From positions 1-64,000 of the forward strand of contig JAKVAO010000002.1 of NCBI GenBank assembly GCA_022447685.1: a stretch of 64,000 nt of DNA, written 5' to 3'. Under the pieces are notes generated by a model that saw only the letters and a list, made by a program, of their open reading frames with translations, ran no database searches and was not told the DNA's origin. This DNA is from Candidatus Caenarcanales bacterium (GTDB lineage Bacteria > Cyanobacteriota > Vampirovibrionia > LMEP-6097). Positions 10,105-19,517 of the stretch are shown piece by piece. How positions within the stretch are numbered: position 1 is the first letter of the stretch; every line of letters begins with the position of its first letter. Position numbers and translations under genes: made by a program.

Positions 10105-10698
10105 TCAATAAAGCGCACAACCAAAAGTAGGGAACTGATAAAACTTGTAACTATCTTGATTCAATAGTTTATACAAATGATTAAGACCTTTGTTTGATCC
10201 TCTATGTGATCTAGATTGAGTTATACCACCACAATATTTAAGCACTGAAGAATCAAAATAAAGTAAATAGCCAGAAGTATTTATATTAAGCTGTTTTACT
10301 AATATCGCTCCATGATCAATATAGAGTTCAGAATTTTTGAATTTACTGGCTTTTTGCCAAAGCTGAGATTTTTTAATATCCTGATGAAAGCCTTCAGGCA
10401 TAGAAAATATAAAATAGGAATTGAGATCAGAACTATGATCGTCATTCAATCTAGTATAAAGGCGAGATAATTCATCCAGACTTGCTTCTGTACAAGGGCA
10501 TTCTGAGTGAATAAATACAAAAATATTCTTAGTATTAACTTTCAAATTAAAAGCTTTACTTAAAATTGTATAACTCTGATCTCCTGAATTATTCTTAAGA
10601 CTTTCAGACTTAAATTGATATCTATAAAGAATAAATAAAATAGATGCAATCAAAAGCAACCAAATTAAAGCAAAAATAAACTTATATTTTTTGATCAT
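10105..10698 (-). CDS. Membrane-anchored thioredoxin-fold protein, RedB-like
   Basis: 197 residues. A single N-terminal membrane segment (about 8-24) anchors the protein, leaving the rest outside the membrane. The first strand and helix of a thioredoxin fold are visible, with a CPC motif (FIHSECPCTEASL) in place of CxxC. A C-terminal FGCALY matches the pattern I associate with RedB-like proteins. The two cysteine groups could form a redox or metal-binding site. It is immediately upstream of the sensor kinase (7-base gap), which suggests that it feeds that kinase a redox or metal signal. The family name is from memory and the function is inferred. Confidence 0.65.
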   Translation of the reverse strand: MIKKYKFIFALIWLLLIASILFILYRYQFKSESLKNNSGDQSYTILSKAFNLKVNTKNIFVFIHSECPCTEASLDELSRLYTRLNDDHSSDLNSYFIFSMPEGFHQDIKKSQLWQKASKFKNSELYIDHGAILVKQLNINTSGYLLYFDSSVLKYCGGITQSRSHRGSNKGLNHLYKLLNQDSYKFYQFPTFGCALY

Positions 10699-10780
10699 TG
10701 AAGAGCTTCATTTACAAACACAAGTCCAGATTATCAAGAATAGCTAAATAGGGCAAGAGATTTTATCGTGTTAAACTGTT

Positions 10781-12196
10781 ATGGTGCAAATTAGCCAAAT
10801 AACATTTATTACAATAACAATTTTAATTTTAATCGCAGGACTAAGTTCATCCTTTGTAACCAAAAATAATAGTGAAGATTATCTACTAGCGAATAGAAAT
10901 ATAAGTCCATTCAATATTGGTCTATCAAGCTTTGCTTCTGCCCATAGTGGTTTCATGTATACAGGCTTTATTGGCTTTAGCTATTTCCATGGAGTCTATG
11001 CTTTCTGGTACATAATCTCTTGGCTTATCGGCGACGCTATAGTATGGATGTACATATATAAACCACTTAGAGAGATATCACAAAAAGAAAATAGTAATAC
11101 TCTAAATAGATTCATCTCAGTCCAAAATAATAAAACAGAAAAAACTTTATTAAAATCTACTAGCATACTAAGTTTTATATTCTTAAGTGTCTTTGCTGGA
11201 GTACAAATTCTGGTAGCCTCAAAAGTTTTAAATTATCTATTTCCAATCTCAACATCAGTAGCAGTATTCATTACAGGTGCAACAATTCTTGCTTATTGCC
11301 TTTCTGGAGGAATCAGAGCATCTATCTGGACCGATTCAATTCAAGCAGTTTTGATGCTTATAGGTTTAGTAGTAACAGTAAATTTATCATTAACAGAAAG
11401 TGGTGGCTTTCAAGGTGCTTACCAAACTCTCAGCGACTCATTTCCTCAATTACTGTCATGGAGTAACAATCAAGTACTGATAAGTGTGATCATATTCTTT
11501 GTTAGCTTAATTATAAATGGCATGGGAGTTGTGGGACAACCACATATAATGTCTCGCCCAATGTCTATCAACTCAAGTAAAAATATTAAAATAGCTGCAA
11601 TATTTTATTTCAGTTCTTATTTATTCTTCTCTCTACTAGCTATGCTTGCTGGTATACTTGCAAGAATTATCTTCCCTGATCTTTCTAATATAGAAGCTGA
11701 ATCTGCTTTAATTAAATTAAGTTCTCAATTGTGTTCACCATTTTTACTAGGAGTCATAATGACAGGAATGTTCTCCTGTGCTGTTTCCACAGCTGACTCA
11801 CAAATAATTTCTTGTTCAAGCAATATTAGTGAAGATCTTCTAAACCCTGAAAACAAGAAACATTCTTTTACCTATAATAAACTTTCTACTCTCTTCGCTT
11901 CAGCTATAGCAATTTTCATTGCCTTATCATCAAGTCAAACTGTATTTGATTTAACTCTAATAACTTGGGCTACACTTGCTAGTTGTATAGGACCCGGAGT
12001 AATACTTAAGTCACTAGGTAAGTCAGTCAGTGGTAAAGAGTATCTAATTATGACTATACCAGCAATAGCACTTACACTTGCTTGGAAATATTATTTTCAT
12101 CTAGATGATCAGTTCCACGAAGCTGCTGTAGGTCTGCCTTTGGCATTAGTGATTTATTACTCAATGAAAAAGTTTAAATATCAATATAGTAAATAA
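10781..12196 (+). CDS. Sodium:solute symporter (SSS family)
   Basis: 471-residue polytopic membrane protein with about 12-13 hydrophobic segments. It has the family's N-terminal features (SEDYLLANRNISPF followed by GLSSFASAHSGFMYTGFIG), resembling PutP-type sodium/proline symporters, and a conserved middle region (GGIRASIWTDSIQA). It couples inward Na+ flow to uptake of a small organic solute; proline or another amino acid is possible but cannot be fixed from sequence. It stands alone, divergent from the RedB-like gene. The ATG is preceded by an AT-rich TAAACT and no clear ribosome-binding site; a GTG one codon later is an alternative start. Confidence 0.92.
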   Translation: MVQISQITFITITILILIAGLSSSFVTKNNSEDYLLANRNISPFNIGLSSFASAHSGFMYTGFIGFSYFHGVYAFWYIISWLIGDAIVWMYIYKPLREISQKENSNTLNRFISVQNNKTEKTLLKSTSILSFIFLSVFAGVQILVASKVLNYLFPISTSVAVFITGATILAYCLSGGIRASIWTDSIQAVLMLIGLVVTVNLSLTESGGFQGAYQTLSDSFPQLLSWSNNQVLISVIIFFVSLIINGMGVVGQPHIMSRPMSINSSKNIKIAAIFYFSSYLFFSLLAMLAGILARIIFPDLSNIEAESALIKLSSQLCSPFLLGVIMTGMFSCAVSTADSQIISCSSNISEDLLNPENKKHSFTYNKLSTLFASAIAIFIALSSSQTVFDLTLITWATLASCIGPGVILKSLGKSVSGKEYLIMTIPAIALTLAWKYYFHLDDQFHEAAVGLPLALVIYYSMKKFKYQYSK

Positions 12197-12204
12197 AATT
12201 GATA

Positions 12205-13467
12205 TTAAGAGCTAAGCTTAGATTCTAAAAGATCTAAGTCAATTCTCGCTGAACTAATCATTTTGCCATTATTATCGATCTCTGCTGGCACAGTTAAGGA
12301 TTCTAGAATTGCTTGTTTTAATTTTCTACTTCCATCAGAAGTCTTTGTAAAACGGGCTATAATTTGTTCAAATCTTTCTGATTGACTTTGCTGTTCAGAA
12401 TTAGATTCATCAAATTCAAAAAAGGATAGAAGGTTGTTTAATGGTTGCTGATCACTAACTAAGATGTAATTTCTATTATCAACCTTTACAGACTGATACT
12501 TACCTTTTGAATCACTCTGATAAGTTCTAGAACTTTTTTTACCAGAGGCATCCCAAGCAAATAAGACTTGCATGTTTTCACTAGCTAATTCACCACTAAT
12601 GATTTTATTTCTTAATTCCAGATATAGGTTTGAGGATTTATTAGAATCATCAATATTTGCATCTTCAATTCCAGTTTTTTTACTAGCTACTAAATCTTGA
12701 AACCTAGATTCAAAAAGATTTACATCAATTTTAGGATGCGCAAGTAATTTTCCATTTTCCAAATCAATTTTCCCTGGTTCAACAATTGACTCCTGAATTA
12801 ATGGGAGGGCTCTAACCTCAAATCCCATTAGCTTTTCAAGAGTAGAATCATAACTTGACATATCACCATCTAAAGCCCTCAAAAGTCCTTTTGTACCATC
12901 TGACGCTTTAGTTACACCGAGTTGATCACTAAAAATAATATAATTTTCACCTTTATCTTGAATTAAGATATATCGCCCCGTCTTTTCTTCTTCTAAAAAT
13001 AAATCAGATTCCTTTACAGCACCTCCCCTTATAGCAAGATGAGAATCTTTTGTAAACTTATAAGTCTTATAAGCATAAGGGTTCTCTCTATAAGTTTTCA
13101 AAAGAGACTGATAAAGACTTAGAGATTCATTTTGCTTATCATTATCTATATTTTCAATTTCAGCAATTACTGCCTCTTTATCATCACGGTCCAAGAAACC
13201 TTTCAAAGTATCTAAAGGATCAGCATAAGTGCTCTTAGCACTATGTTCCAAAATTAAATCTATGTACTGATCTTCATAAAGTTTTTTACTATTAGGCTTA
13301 GAGGATCTATATAAATTCTCAGAGAAAAATAAAGTATCAACTAATTCTTCTTTAGACTCACAGTTAAAATGATCTTGAATTACACTAACTGAACCAGTAA
13401 GTTTAGATTCATATGAATCTACAGATGCCATTACTGCTTTAGCATATTCAGATCCAAGGTGCTTCAT
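12205..13467 (-). CDS. Unknown protein with an internal duplication
   Basis: 420 residues, acidic, no membrane segment, no recognised family. It contains two copies of a domain of roughly 90-100 residues. Residues about 160-256 carry NYIIFSDQ (175-182) and IDVNLFES (247-254). Residues about 318-418 carry NYILVSDQ (333-340) and IDLDLLES (409-416). The order and spacing of these blocks match (72 and 76 residues apart). It is the last gene of a four-gene minus-strand cluster led by the AAA+ ATPase, and it overlaps the 522-residue gene by 20 bases, so the two are almost certainly co-translated. Confidence 0.8.
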   Translation of the reverse strand: MKHLGSEYAKAVMASVDSYESKLTGSVSVIQDHFNCESKEELVDTLFFSENLYRSSKPNSKKLYEDQYIDLILEHSAKSTYADPLDTLKGFLDRDDKEAVIAEIENIDNDKQNESLSLYQSLLKTYRENPYAYKTYKFTKDSHLAIRGGAVKESDLFLEEEKTGRYILIQDKGENYIIFSDQLGVTKASDGTKGLLRALDGDMSSYDSTLEKLMGFEVRALPLIQESIVEPGKIDLENGKLLAHPKIDVNLFESRFQDLVASKKTGIEDANIDDSNKSSNLYLELRNKIISGELASENMQVLFAWDASGKKSSRTYQSDSKGKYQSVKVDNRNYILVSDQQPLNNLLSFFEFDESNSEQQSQSERFEQIIARFTKTSDGSRKLKQAILESLTVPAEIDNNGKMISSARIDLDLLESKLSS

Positions 13468-15016
13468 AATACTCTATATTCTCTATACTTTCTTCAGAGG
13501 TATCTAAATCACTATTAGCAATCTCAGGAAGTACTCCTCCTGCTATTAAATAACATAACATCATTGTTTTTTTATTATCATATTTTTCTTGCAATATAGA
13601 ATCTGAATCATCTAAATTAGCGATGTATAGTTCACCTGGAAACTTTGGTGAAGCTAAAGTAAGTTCTGCAACTGAATTCACAATAGCATCGAATTGTACT
13701 GCCATAATTGCAATTTTATTCTCTGGAGGGTTCAATTCTTGATCATACTTATAAGTTATATTATCTTTTAAAAGATTATTCAAGAGAGACAGTGGATCAT
13801 TAGTATCTAATTTCAAACTAGTTTCAATTAACTCAAAAATTTCATTGTTTACTGAATTCTGCTTTTCAATATGACTAAGTAAATTTACTAAACGATCATC
13901 ACTGTTAATCAACTTTTGAATATTCTTAAATACATTTGCTATACTACATAAACATTCTACAGCTTGATAACATACTTTATTTTTCAAGGCAGCTAGGCTA
14001 TCTATCTGAAAGTGTTCCAATATAGCTTGCTTAGCATCAGTATCCAAGCTCTCTTCCTGCACACGTAAATAGTCACTTACAAAATTATCCAACAACTGCT
14101 TACGATGATCATTGAGAATTTGGAATTTCCTATTAAGAGTATCAGTGTAGTTAATATCACGAAGCATATAATTGAATATTGATTTAATATCATTATTAGC
14201 TAAGCTTTTACTCAGATCAAATTTATCAAAACCAATTTCGTCCATGTTTTTTACAAGATCTTTTATTTCTTTATAAAGATTATCAAGAAAAATTGCATCA
14301 TTTGGATTGTTATCCAGAATTGCCTTTGCAAAGCTATCAAAATCCTTTTGATTAAATTTCTCTAGTAATAAATCTCCAGTCTCAGTACCTTGATAGTGAT
14401 TACTCAAATGAACATTAACATGTCTAAGCCTATCTTTATAGCTAAGTTCTGGGACATCAATCTCAACAAAATCTTGACTAATATCATAACTACAATCTTC
14501 ACCGTTGGCTTTCTGTAATTGCATAAGATCATGAGCTTGATTAACCATTGCGGTATTATATTGATCAACTGCTGTTTTAAAACTTTTCTTGGCTTGCCCA
14601 TTCTTTGTTAAAGGCGCTAAAAGTAATTTTAAGTCTATTTCTTTTGAGCAATAATCAATAAATTTACCTTTATTTTCATCAAATTCCAAATATGTTAAGC
14701 GAATGCTTTTATCACCGAATTTTAATCTATTTCTAGCAACACCTACATCATTTACAAGTTCATTAATTTTTTTGATATCAGAATCACGAATAAGAGCCAT
14801 ACCACCCAAGCCAGCAATATTTCCTTCAATATTTTTATCGTATATAGGTATAGCTCGATTAGGGCTTATGAAGCCTTTATCCCTTTCAGTATCTATAAAT
14901 CCTTGAAATAAAGATATTGAATTATTAATTTCATTACGCCCAAAACCCCATTCTTTTTTCTCATCACCTTTAGAGAAACTAATCTGGTTTAAATTTGATT
15001 TTGACTTTATCTCCAT
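13448..15016 (-). CDS. Unknown protein, paralogous N-terminal domain
   Basis: 522 residues, soluble, acidic, no known fold seen. Residues about 55-160 align with residues about 48-152 of the next upstream gene. Shared blocks are AIPIYDK/AIPYFDK, then SDIKKINELV/KDIKKINQLT, then a YLEFDEN/FLELDKN strand, then IDLKLLLAP/IDLNYLLEP. The C-terminal two thirds of the two proteins do not resemble each other, so they share one module and differ in the rest. It lies 66 bases after the 530-residue gene and overlaps the next gene by 20 bases. It is probably a partner of the AAA+ protein of the cluster. Confidence 0.8.
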   Translation of the reverse strand: MEIKSKSNLNQISFSKGDEKKEWGFGRNEINNSISLFQGFIDTERDKGFISPNRAIPIYDKNIEGNIAGLGGMALIRDSDIKKINELVNDVGVARNRLKFGDKSIRLTYLEFDENKGKFIDYCSKEIDLKLLLAPLTKNGQAKKSFKTAVDQYNTAMVNQAHDLMQLQKANGEDCSYDISQDFVEIDVPELSYKDRLRHVNVHLSNHYQGTETGDLLLEKFNQKDFDSFAKAILDNNPNDAIFLDNLYKEIKDLVKNMDEIGFDKFDLSKSLANNDIKSIFNYMLRDINYTDTLNRKFQILNDHRKQLLDNFVSDYLRVQEESLDTDAKQAILEHFQIDSLAALKNKVCYQAVECLCSIANVFKNIQKLINSDDRLVNLLSHIEKQNSVNNEIFELIETSLKLDTNDPLSLLNNLLKDNITYKYDQELNPPENKIAIMAVQFDAIVNSVAELTLASPKFPGELYIANLDDSDSILQEKYDNKKTMMLCYLIAGGVLPEIANSDLDTSEESIENIEYYEAPWI

Positions 15017-15082
15017 ACAAGGCTACTTTCAATATATAAAGTTATAAATAATAGATAATTGATAAATTTCAAATTCAGAAAC

Positions 15083-16675
15083 CTAAGGTAAATTTTTATC
15101 AATTTCTTTGGCTACTTTAGTTTGAGCAATAAACCATTGAGTTCCAGCAGGTCTTAAAGCTTTAGTATGATGAGTTAATCCTTCAGCTTCTCTATACTCT
15201 TGAATAGGTCTAAGATTATTAAGCAGTAAAGTGATATCACGATAAGAGTGCCTACCTGTAGTAAGGACTTGGTAATCTTTATTTTCTATAAGTCCATTAA
15301 CTTGTGATCCATACTCTACAGGTTTATTCGTTAAAAGTCCAGAATCTAGGATTTCTCTAGGAACACCATATGTATTTAAAGGAGTATCTAGTAATTTTAT
15401 ACTCTGTATCCAAACCCTTCCATTTTCATCAGATGCCATAGCCCATTCAATAGGTCTATCATTTATTTTAGCTGGGTAGAATTCTAATTGAACCTTCCCA
15501 AGTAGAGTATGGTAGAAATGGCTAGCTTCTCTAGAAGAACCAACACTAAAATCAGGAATAAAACCTTCAGGATAATCTAATTTTTCAAAATATTCAGAGG
15601 GGCTTAATCCATCAATCTCTCTAAAACCATGACCTGGATCTAATTTCCAGAAAGCTTTCATAGAATGATCTTCGCTAGAGCAAATATGTTCCTGTTCTAT
15701 AGTGTAGACATCAAATCTCTCTTCATAGCTAGAGAAATACTTAGTAATATCGTGACTATTTTCAATCTCTTGTTCTTTAACACTATCTAAATAGTGAACT
15801 ATATCGTGATCCAAATCAGTTGCCTGAGTATAATGTTTTGGACCTGGTCCAAAACCATGCTTGGCATAAGTACCATCAAACAAAATAGCTGGCGTTACAC
15901 GCCAAATACCTGAACTCTGAGATTTATAGAGTAGCCTTGGCAAACATTCACTAGTATTCCCTTTGTCATTAACGGCATACATTACAGCATAGTCTCTATG
16001 ATGTTTTTTATCATGATAGACTGGTGAAAAAGCAAACTCTTTTTCAGATTCAATGTCTTGAATTTTAACACTAGCGACAGGACTTAATTTAGGATCAGAG
16101 ACTAAAATCCTAGTAAATTTTGCTTGTAAATTATTATTAAACTTAGTTTCAAAATCTTTACTAAATGGAAATTGAATAGCTACTTCTTTACTAGGATCAT
16201 AAACTTTTTTATTCTGCATTTTATGATGACTCTCTACAGCAGCTTTAGTTTGATACTTATAAACAGCAGCGTCAAAATTTCTCGATAAAGGAGAATCACT
16301 AGAAGCAGGCTCCAACAGATAATTCAAATCAATATTCTTTGAATAATAATTATCATTATAAAGACCATTTTTATCTAATTCTAGAAAGCAAACAGTTAAT
16401 TTCAATTGCTGACTTTCAAGATTATTGAGAGAACTTGTTAATTGATTTATTTTTTTAATATCCTTAGAGCTAAGAAGTATTATTCCAGAGGGAACATCAC
16501 TATATTGCTTCTCTTTATCGAAATATGGAATTGCTGCAATATTTAAATCAGAGTCTATTTGCTCTGCAAGTTTATTATTCGCTTGAGCAATCCCTTCAGA
16601 ATTCAAGCTTGGCGAAGTCTTTTTATTAGGTTTAAGATGATTAAACCTAAGCATATTGGTAATTATTTTTCTCAC
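15083..16675 (-). CDS. Unknown protein, paralogous N-terminal domain
   Basis: 530 residues, second gene of the AAA+ cluster. The N-terminal domain (about 48-152) is paralogous to that of the 522-residue neighbour. The rest is rich in His, Tyr and acidic residues (for example KHHRDYAVMY, HGFGPGPKHY, DLDHDIVHYL), which could suggest metal binding or catalysis, but no known active-site pattern can be assigned. There is no signal peptide. The 77-base gap to the ATPase gene and the common direction suggest one operon. Confidence 0.8.
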   Translation of the reverse strand: MRKIITNMLRFNHLKPNKKTSPSLNSEGIAQANNKLAEQIDSDLNIAAIPYFDKEKQYSDVPSGIILLSSKDIKKINQLTSSLNNLESQQLKLTVCFLELDKNGLYNDNYYSKNIDLNYLLEPASSDSPLSRNFDAAVYKYQTKAAVESHHKMQNKKVYDPSKEVAIQFPFSKDFETKFNNNLQAKFTRILVSDPKLSPVASVKIQDIESEKEFAFSPVYHDKKHHRDYAVMYAVNDKGNTSECLPRLLYKSQSSGIWRVTPAILFDGTYAKHGFGPGPKHYTQATDLDHDIVHYLDSVKEQEIENSHDITKYFSSYEERFDVYTIEQEHICSSEDHSMKAFWKLDPGHGFREIDGLSPSEYFEKLDYPEGFIPDFSVGSSREASHFYHTLLGKVQLEFYPAKINDRPIEWAMASDENGRVWIQSIKLLDTPLNTYGVPREILDSGLLTNKPVEYGSQVNGLIENKDYQVLTTGRHSYRDITLLLNNLRPIQEYREAEGLTHHTKALRPAGTQWFIAQTKVAKEIDKNLP

Positions 16676-16752
16676 GACCTAATACTTACAAAGATTAGAG
16701 TATTACAAAAATGACATCAAAATAACAAACCGCGTTTCTTGAATACAAAAAA

Positions 16753-18969
16753 CTAAGTAGGCTTAGATAAAACCTTATCTCTAAGATTCTTAGAAGCATT
16801 AGAATTCAATGCAAAATCAACAACACTATTCAAGAAACTATTCTCATTAGAACCTAATGAAGATTGTTTGAAATACTTCGATAGCTCCTGCACAGCACTA
16901 TTAAATTTCTTAGAACTTGCAGACTCCAAACTACTATTAAGAGGCTCTGTAAACATGGAAGAGAAATCATTTAGAGCAATAGATTTAGTAGCTTGTTTAT
17001 CTTCATTACTGATAGTTTTAGTTTCAGGATTAAATTTGAAAAATTCAATCTTCAAAGTTCCTTCACTAGAACTATTATGAATATTAGGTTTGTCAAAAAC
17101 TATCTGGTGAATATAGAAATCATTATCTATCTTAATTGGAATCTTAGACCTATATGTATCTTTAAGTTCAGATTTATTTTTCAGATAAACTTTGTCTAGA
17201 AGTTCAAGAACACTATCACTTCTAAATCCTATAGCGTCTTTAGAGTGTTCAGCAATATTCTCTATATATACTTCCATTATGGATAGAGCCTTTGGCATGT
17301 TCTTATCATTAGCACCTGATTGCAATGTTTGTACTTTATTTTTTAGTAAATCTATGATTAAGTTAGGAGTAATAGAAGCCTCTGTAGTTTGAATCTTCTC
17401 ATCAGGACTCATTGCATTCCAGTCACTATCAGCAATAGGCTTTTCACTATTGATTCTTAGTTTCTCTGCTAAATTAATCAAATATGGCTTTAATGAACCC
17501 ATGGCAAAATGAATGTCTCTTCCTGTGAAGCTAGTTTCCTGAGGCTTAGTAATTAATTGATAAATAGATTCAGCTAAAAGTGTTTTATCCAATTCATAGA
17601 GACCAGTATTTTCTTCTACTCCAAACTCATTCCAGTTAATATGCTCTTTGTAATCATTCAATAAGTTAGCAGCTATGATCTTAGCTTGGATTTTCTCATC
17701 TGGTCTTGCTATGTGAATATGGATATTATCAAGTCTACTCTGGAAAGGTAAATAAACTTCATTATGATCATCTCCCTCTTCTTGAAGAGATTTCTTGACA
17801 CGATCTAATAATTTATTTTTAGGAAGATTACTTGTAAGTAAAATATTTTCACCTTCAAGAAGCTTATTAAAACGCAGCAAAGCATTTACCCATTTGGTTT
17901 GATCAACATTATGTAATTTATTTACAGGAAAGACTTTCTCAAATTCATCAACAAAAAGAACCAGAATTTCTTTTTGAGCATTAGGTTTTGCGTTATTAAA
18001 CTTAACTTTCTGCGCAATTTGGCTAGATTTAGAGATTAAAGCATCCAATATAGTAAGAGTCGTATCGGATTCTAAGTTAAGTAAGGAGGCTTTATCATTT
18101 CCAATTAAAGCTCCTAAAGCTTGATTCGTATCAGCTTTAACATTTTCCATTTCCTGAAGGAATTTAGCAAAATTACCTAAATCTAGCTGAGCAAAAACAG
18201 GTTTCATACCAGCGTTTTTAATTTGTTTAGAAAGATTACCTAATATCGTATAAACTCCATCTGTTTTACCAGTACCAGGTTCACCACAGAGTAAGCCACC
18301 AACTTCATTACCAGCTTCTGGGTCAGCTGTAAACTTCCAATGTCTTTGCAAGATTTCTGGTTCAACTGAATCCTCGTATATAAGCTTTCTATTTAGCTTC
18401 TCTGCTTTTTCCTCTAATTTATTAATTTCATGATCAGAAAATTTATGGAAAATCTTATATCCAAGCCTATCACCTTTGTTTAAATACCATTTGGCGACAT
18501 TATTCTCTCCCAAGGCATGTTCATTACGGATATTAGTAAATCTTCCAATAGAAGCGAGTAGAGTACCTGCAAAAGTTGCAACAGTAGCAATATTTTTAAT
18601 GGCAGCTTGGAATAATCCTAGTTTGCCAGGAGTCTTATTAAATCTATCTTGTATGAACAAAGCTAAAAGACCACCAACAGACAAAGCATCACCTACAGCA
18701 AAATTTTCTTTGATTTTTTTCCAAAAATCCTTCTTCTCAGGTAAATCTAAAGAATCATCTTCATCGTCCCAAGGAGTCTTCAGAACATCATCATGAATTT
18801 CACGCCTTAATTTTTCACCTAAATCTATCGCAATAGGCTGAGCAAACCAGGCAATAGCTGATTTAGCAATATTATTTCCAGCTTTAGTACCAGCAGCCTC
18901 TACAAAACGAGATGCCACCTTAACTCCACTGTTCAGTAGGTCATATTTAGACCCCATAGGTATATACAT
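16753..18969 (-). CDS. Membrane-associated AAA+ ATPase
   Basis: 738 residues. Two hydrophobic stretches (about 92-106 and 122-143) may place the N-terminal part in or on the membrane. The AAA+ core has Walker A GEPGTGKT (229-236), Walker B LVLFVDEF (336-343) and a sensor-1-like LLTSNLP. An alpha-helical lid and a unique C-terminal region of about 200 residues follow. It resembles FtsH-type AAA modules in the nucleotide-binding core but has no protease HExxH, so it is not FtsH. It is first in the four-gene cluster and probably remodels or powers the three downstream proteins. The start may be Met1 or Met5. Confidence 0.88.
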   Translation of the reverse strand: MYIPMGSKYDLLNSGVKVASRFVEAAGTKAGNNIAKSAIAWFAQPIAIDLGEKLRREIHDDVLKTPWDDEDDSLDLPEKKDFWKKIKENFAVGDALSVGGLLALFIQDRFNKTPGKLGLFQAAIKNIATVATFAGTLLASIGRFTNIRNEHALGENNVAKWYLNKGDRLGYKIFHKFSDHEINKLEEKAEKLNRKLIYEDSVEPEILQRHWKFTADPEAGNEVGGLLCGEPGTGKTDGVYTILGNLSKQIKNAGMKPVFAQLDLGNFAKFLQEMENVKADTNQALGALIGNDKASLLNLESDTTLTILDALISKSSQIAQKVKFNNAKPNAQKEILVLFVDEFEKVFPVNKLHNVDQTKWVNALLRFNKLLEGENILLTSNLPKNKLLDRVKKSLQEEGDDHNEVYLPFQSRLDNIHIHIARPDEKIQAKIIAANLLNDYKEHINWNEFGVEENTGLYELDKTLLAESIYQLITKPQETSFTGRDIHFAMGSLKPYLINLAEKLRINSEKPIADSDWNAMSPDEKIQTTEASITPNLIIDLLKNKVQTLQSGANDKNMPKALSIMEVYIENIAEHSKDAIGFRSDSVLELLDKVYLKNKSELKDTYRSKIPIKIDNDFYIHQIVFDKPNIHNSSSEGTLKIEFFKFNPETKTISNEDKQATKSIALNDFSSMFTEPLNSSLESASSKKFNSAVQELSKYFKQSSLGSNENSFLNSVVDFALNSNASKNLRDKVLSKPT

Positions 18970-19064
18970 TATAGCTTATAATTAAATAATTTTGAAGGTC
19001 TAATTAACCGAATCTTAATGTAAATAAGGGAATATTTAACTGTGAAAGATTTTCTAGGGTATAT

Positions 19065-19514
19065 ATGATTTCGGATTCTTCAAATATCAGCAAGTCAACT
19101 AATGTTGCTATGAATAGTAACATTAAAAGTCAGACGCAACAAAAATCTGAAAAAACAGATACTAATAAAAAAAATCTAGAAAATTTAAAAGCTTTTGCAA
19201 AATCACAGTCAAAATCTAAAAAAGGTTCAAACCTAAATGAATTTGATTATGATGATGAGGATATCCAGAATGAATCTGAATTAATGGATTTAGAAGATGT
19301 AGATGAGGGCATTAACAGTGAAAAAGAATCGCCTAAAGATAGTTTTGATGAAGATGTTATGGATTTACTGAATAAAAAATATCCAAATAACAAAGATGTT
19401 AATAATCTAAAGAGGAAATTAACTGAATTCTTCGAACAAGGAAAACATTTTGAGGATCTAGAAGATGAAATTCAGTTTCAGATTAAGGTTATGTTTTCTG
19501 AGAAGGATCATTAA
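19065..19514 (+). CDS. Acidic low-complexity protein
   Basis: 149 residues, rich in Ser, Asn, Lys, Asp and Glu. The first half looks disordered (SNISKSTNVAMNSNIKSQTQ). The middle is very acidic (FDYDDEDIQNESELMDLEDVDE), and the C-terminal 45 residues may form helices. No known domain. It is divergent from the AAA+ operon, sharing a 95-base promoter gap, and convergent with the DEAD-box gene (3-base gap). Coding is supported by the uninterrupted, strongly biased composition. Confidence 0.7.
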   Translation: MISDSSNISKSTNVAMNSNIKSQTQQKSEKTDTNKKNLENLKAFAKSQSKSKKGSNLNEFDYDDEDIQNESELMDLEDVDEGINSEKESPKDSFDEDVMDLLNKKYPNNKDVNNLKRKLTEFFEQGKHFEDLEDEIQFQIKVMFSEKDH

Positions 19515-19517
19515 TAA

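Noticed and set aside
16753..18969. FtsH protease
   Set aside because: The AAA core is similar in kind but there is no HExxH zinc-protease motif.
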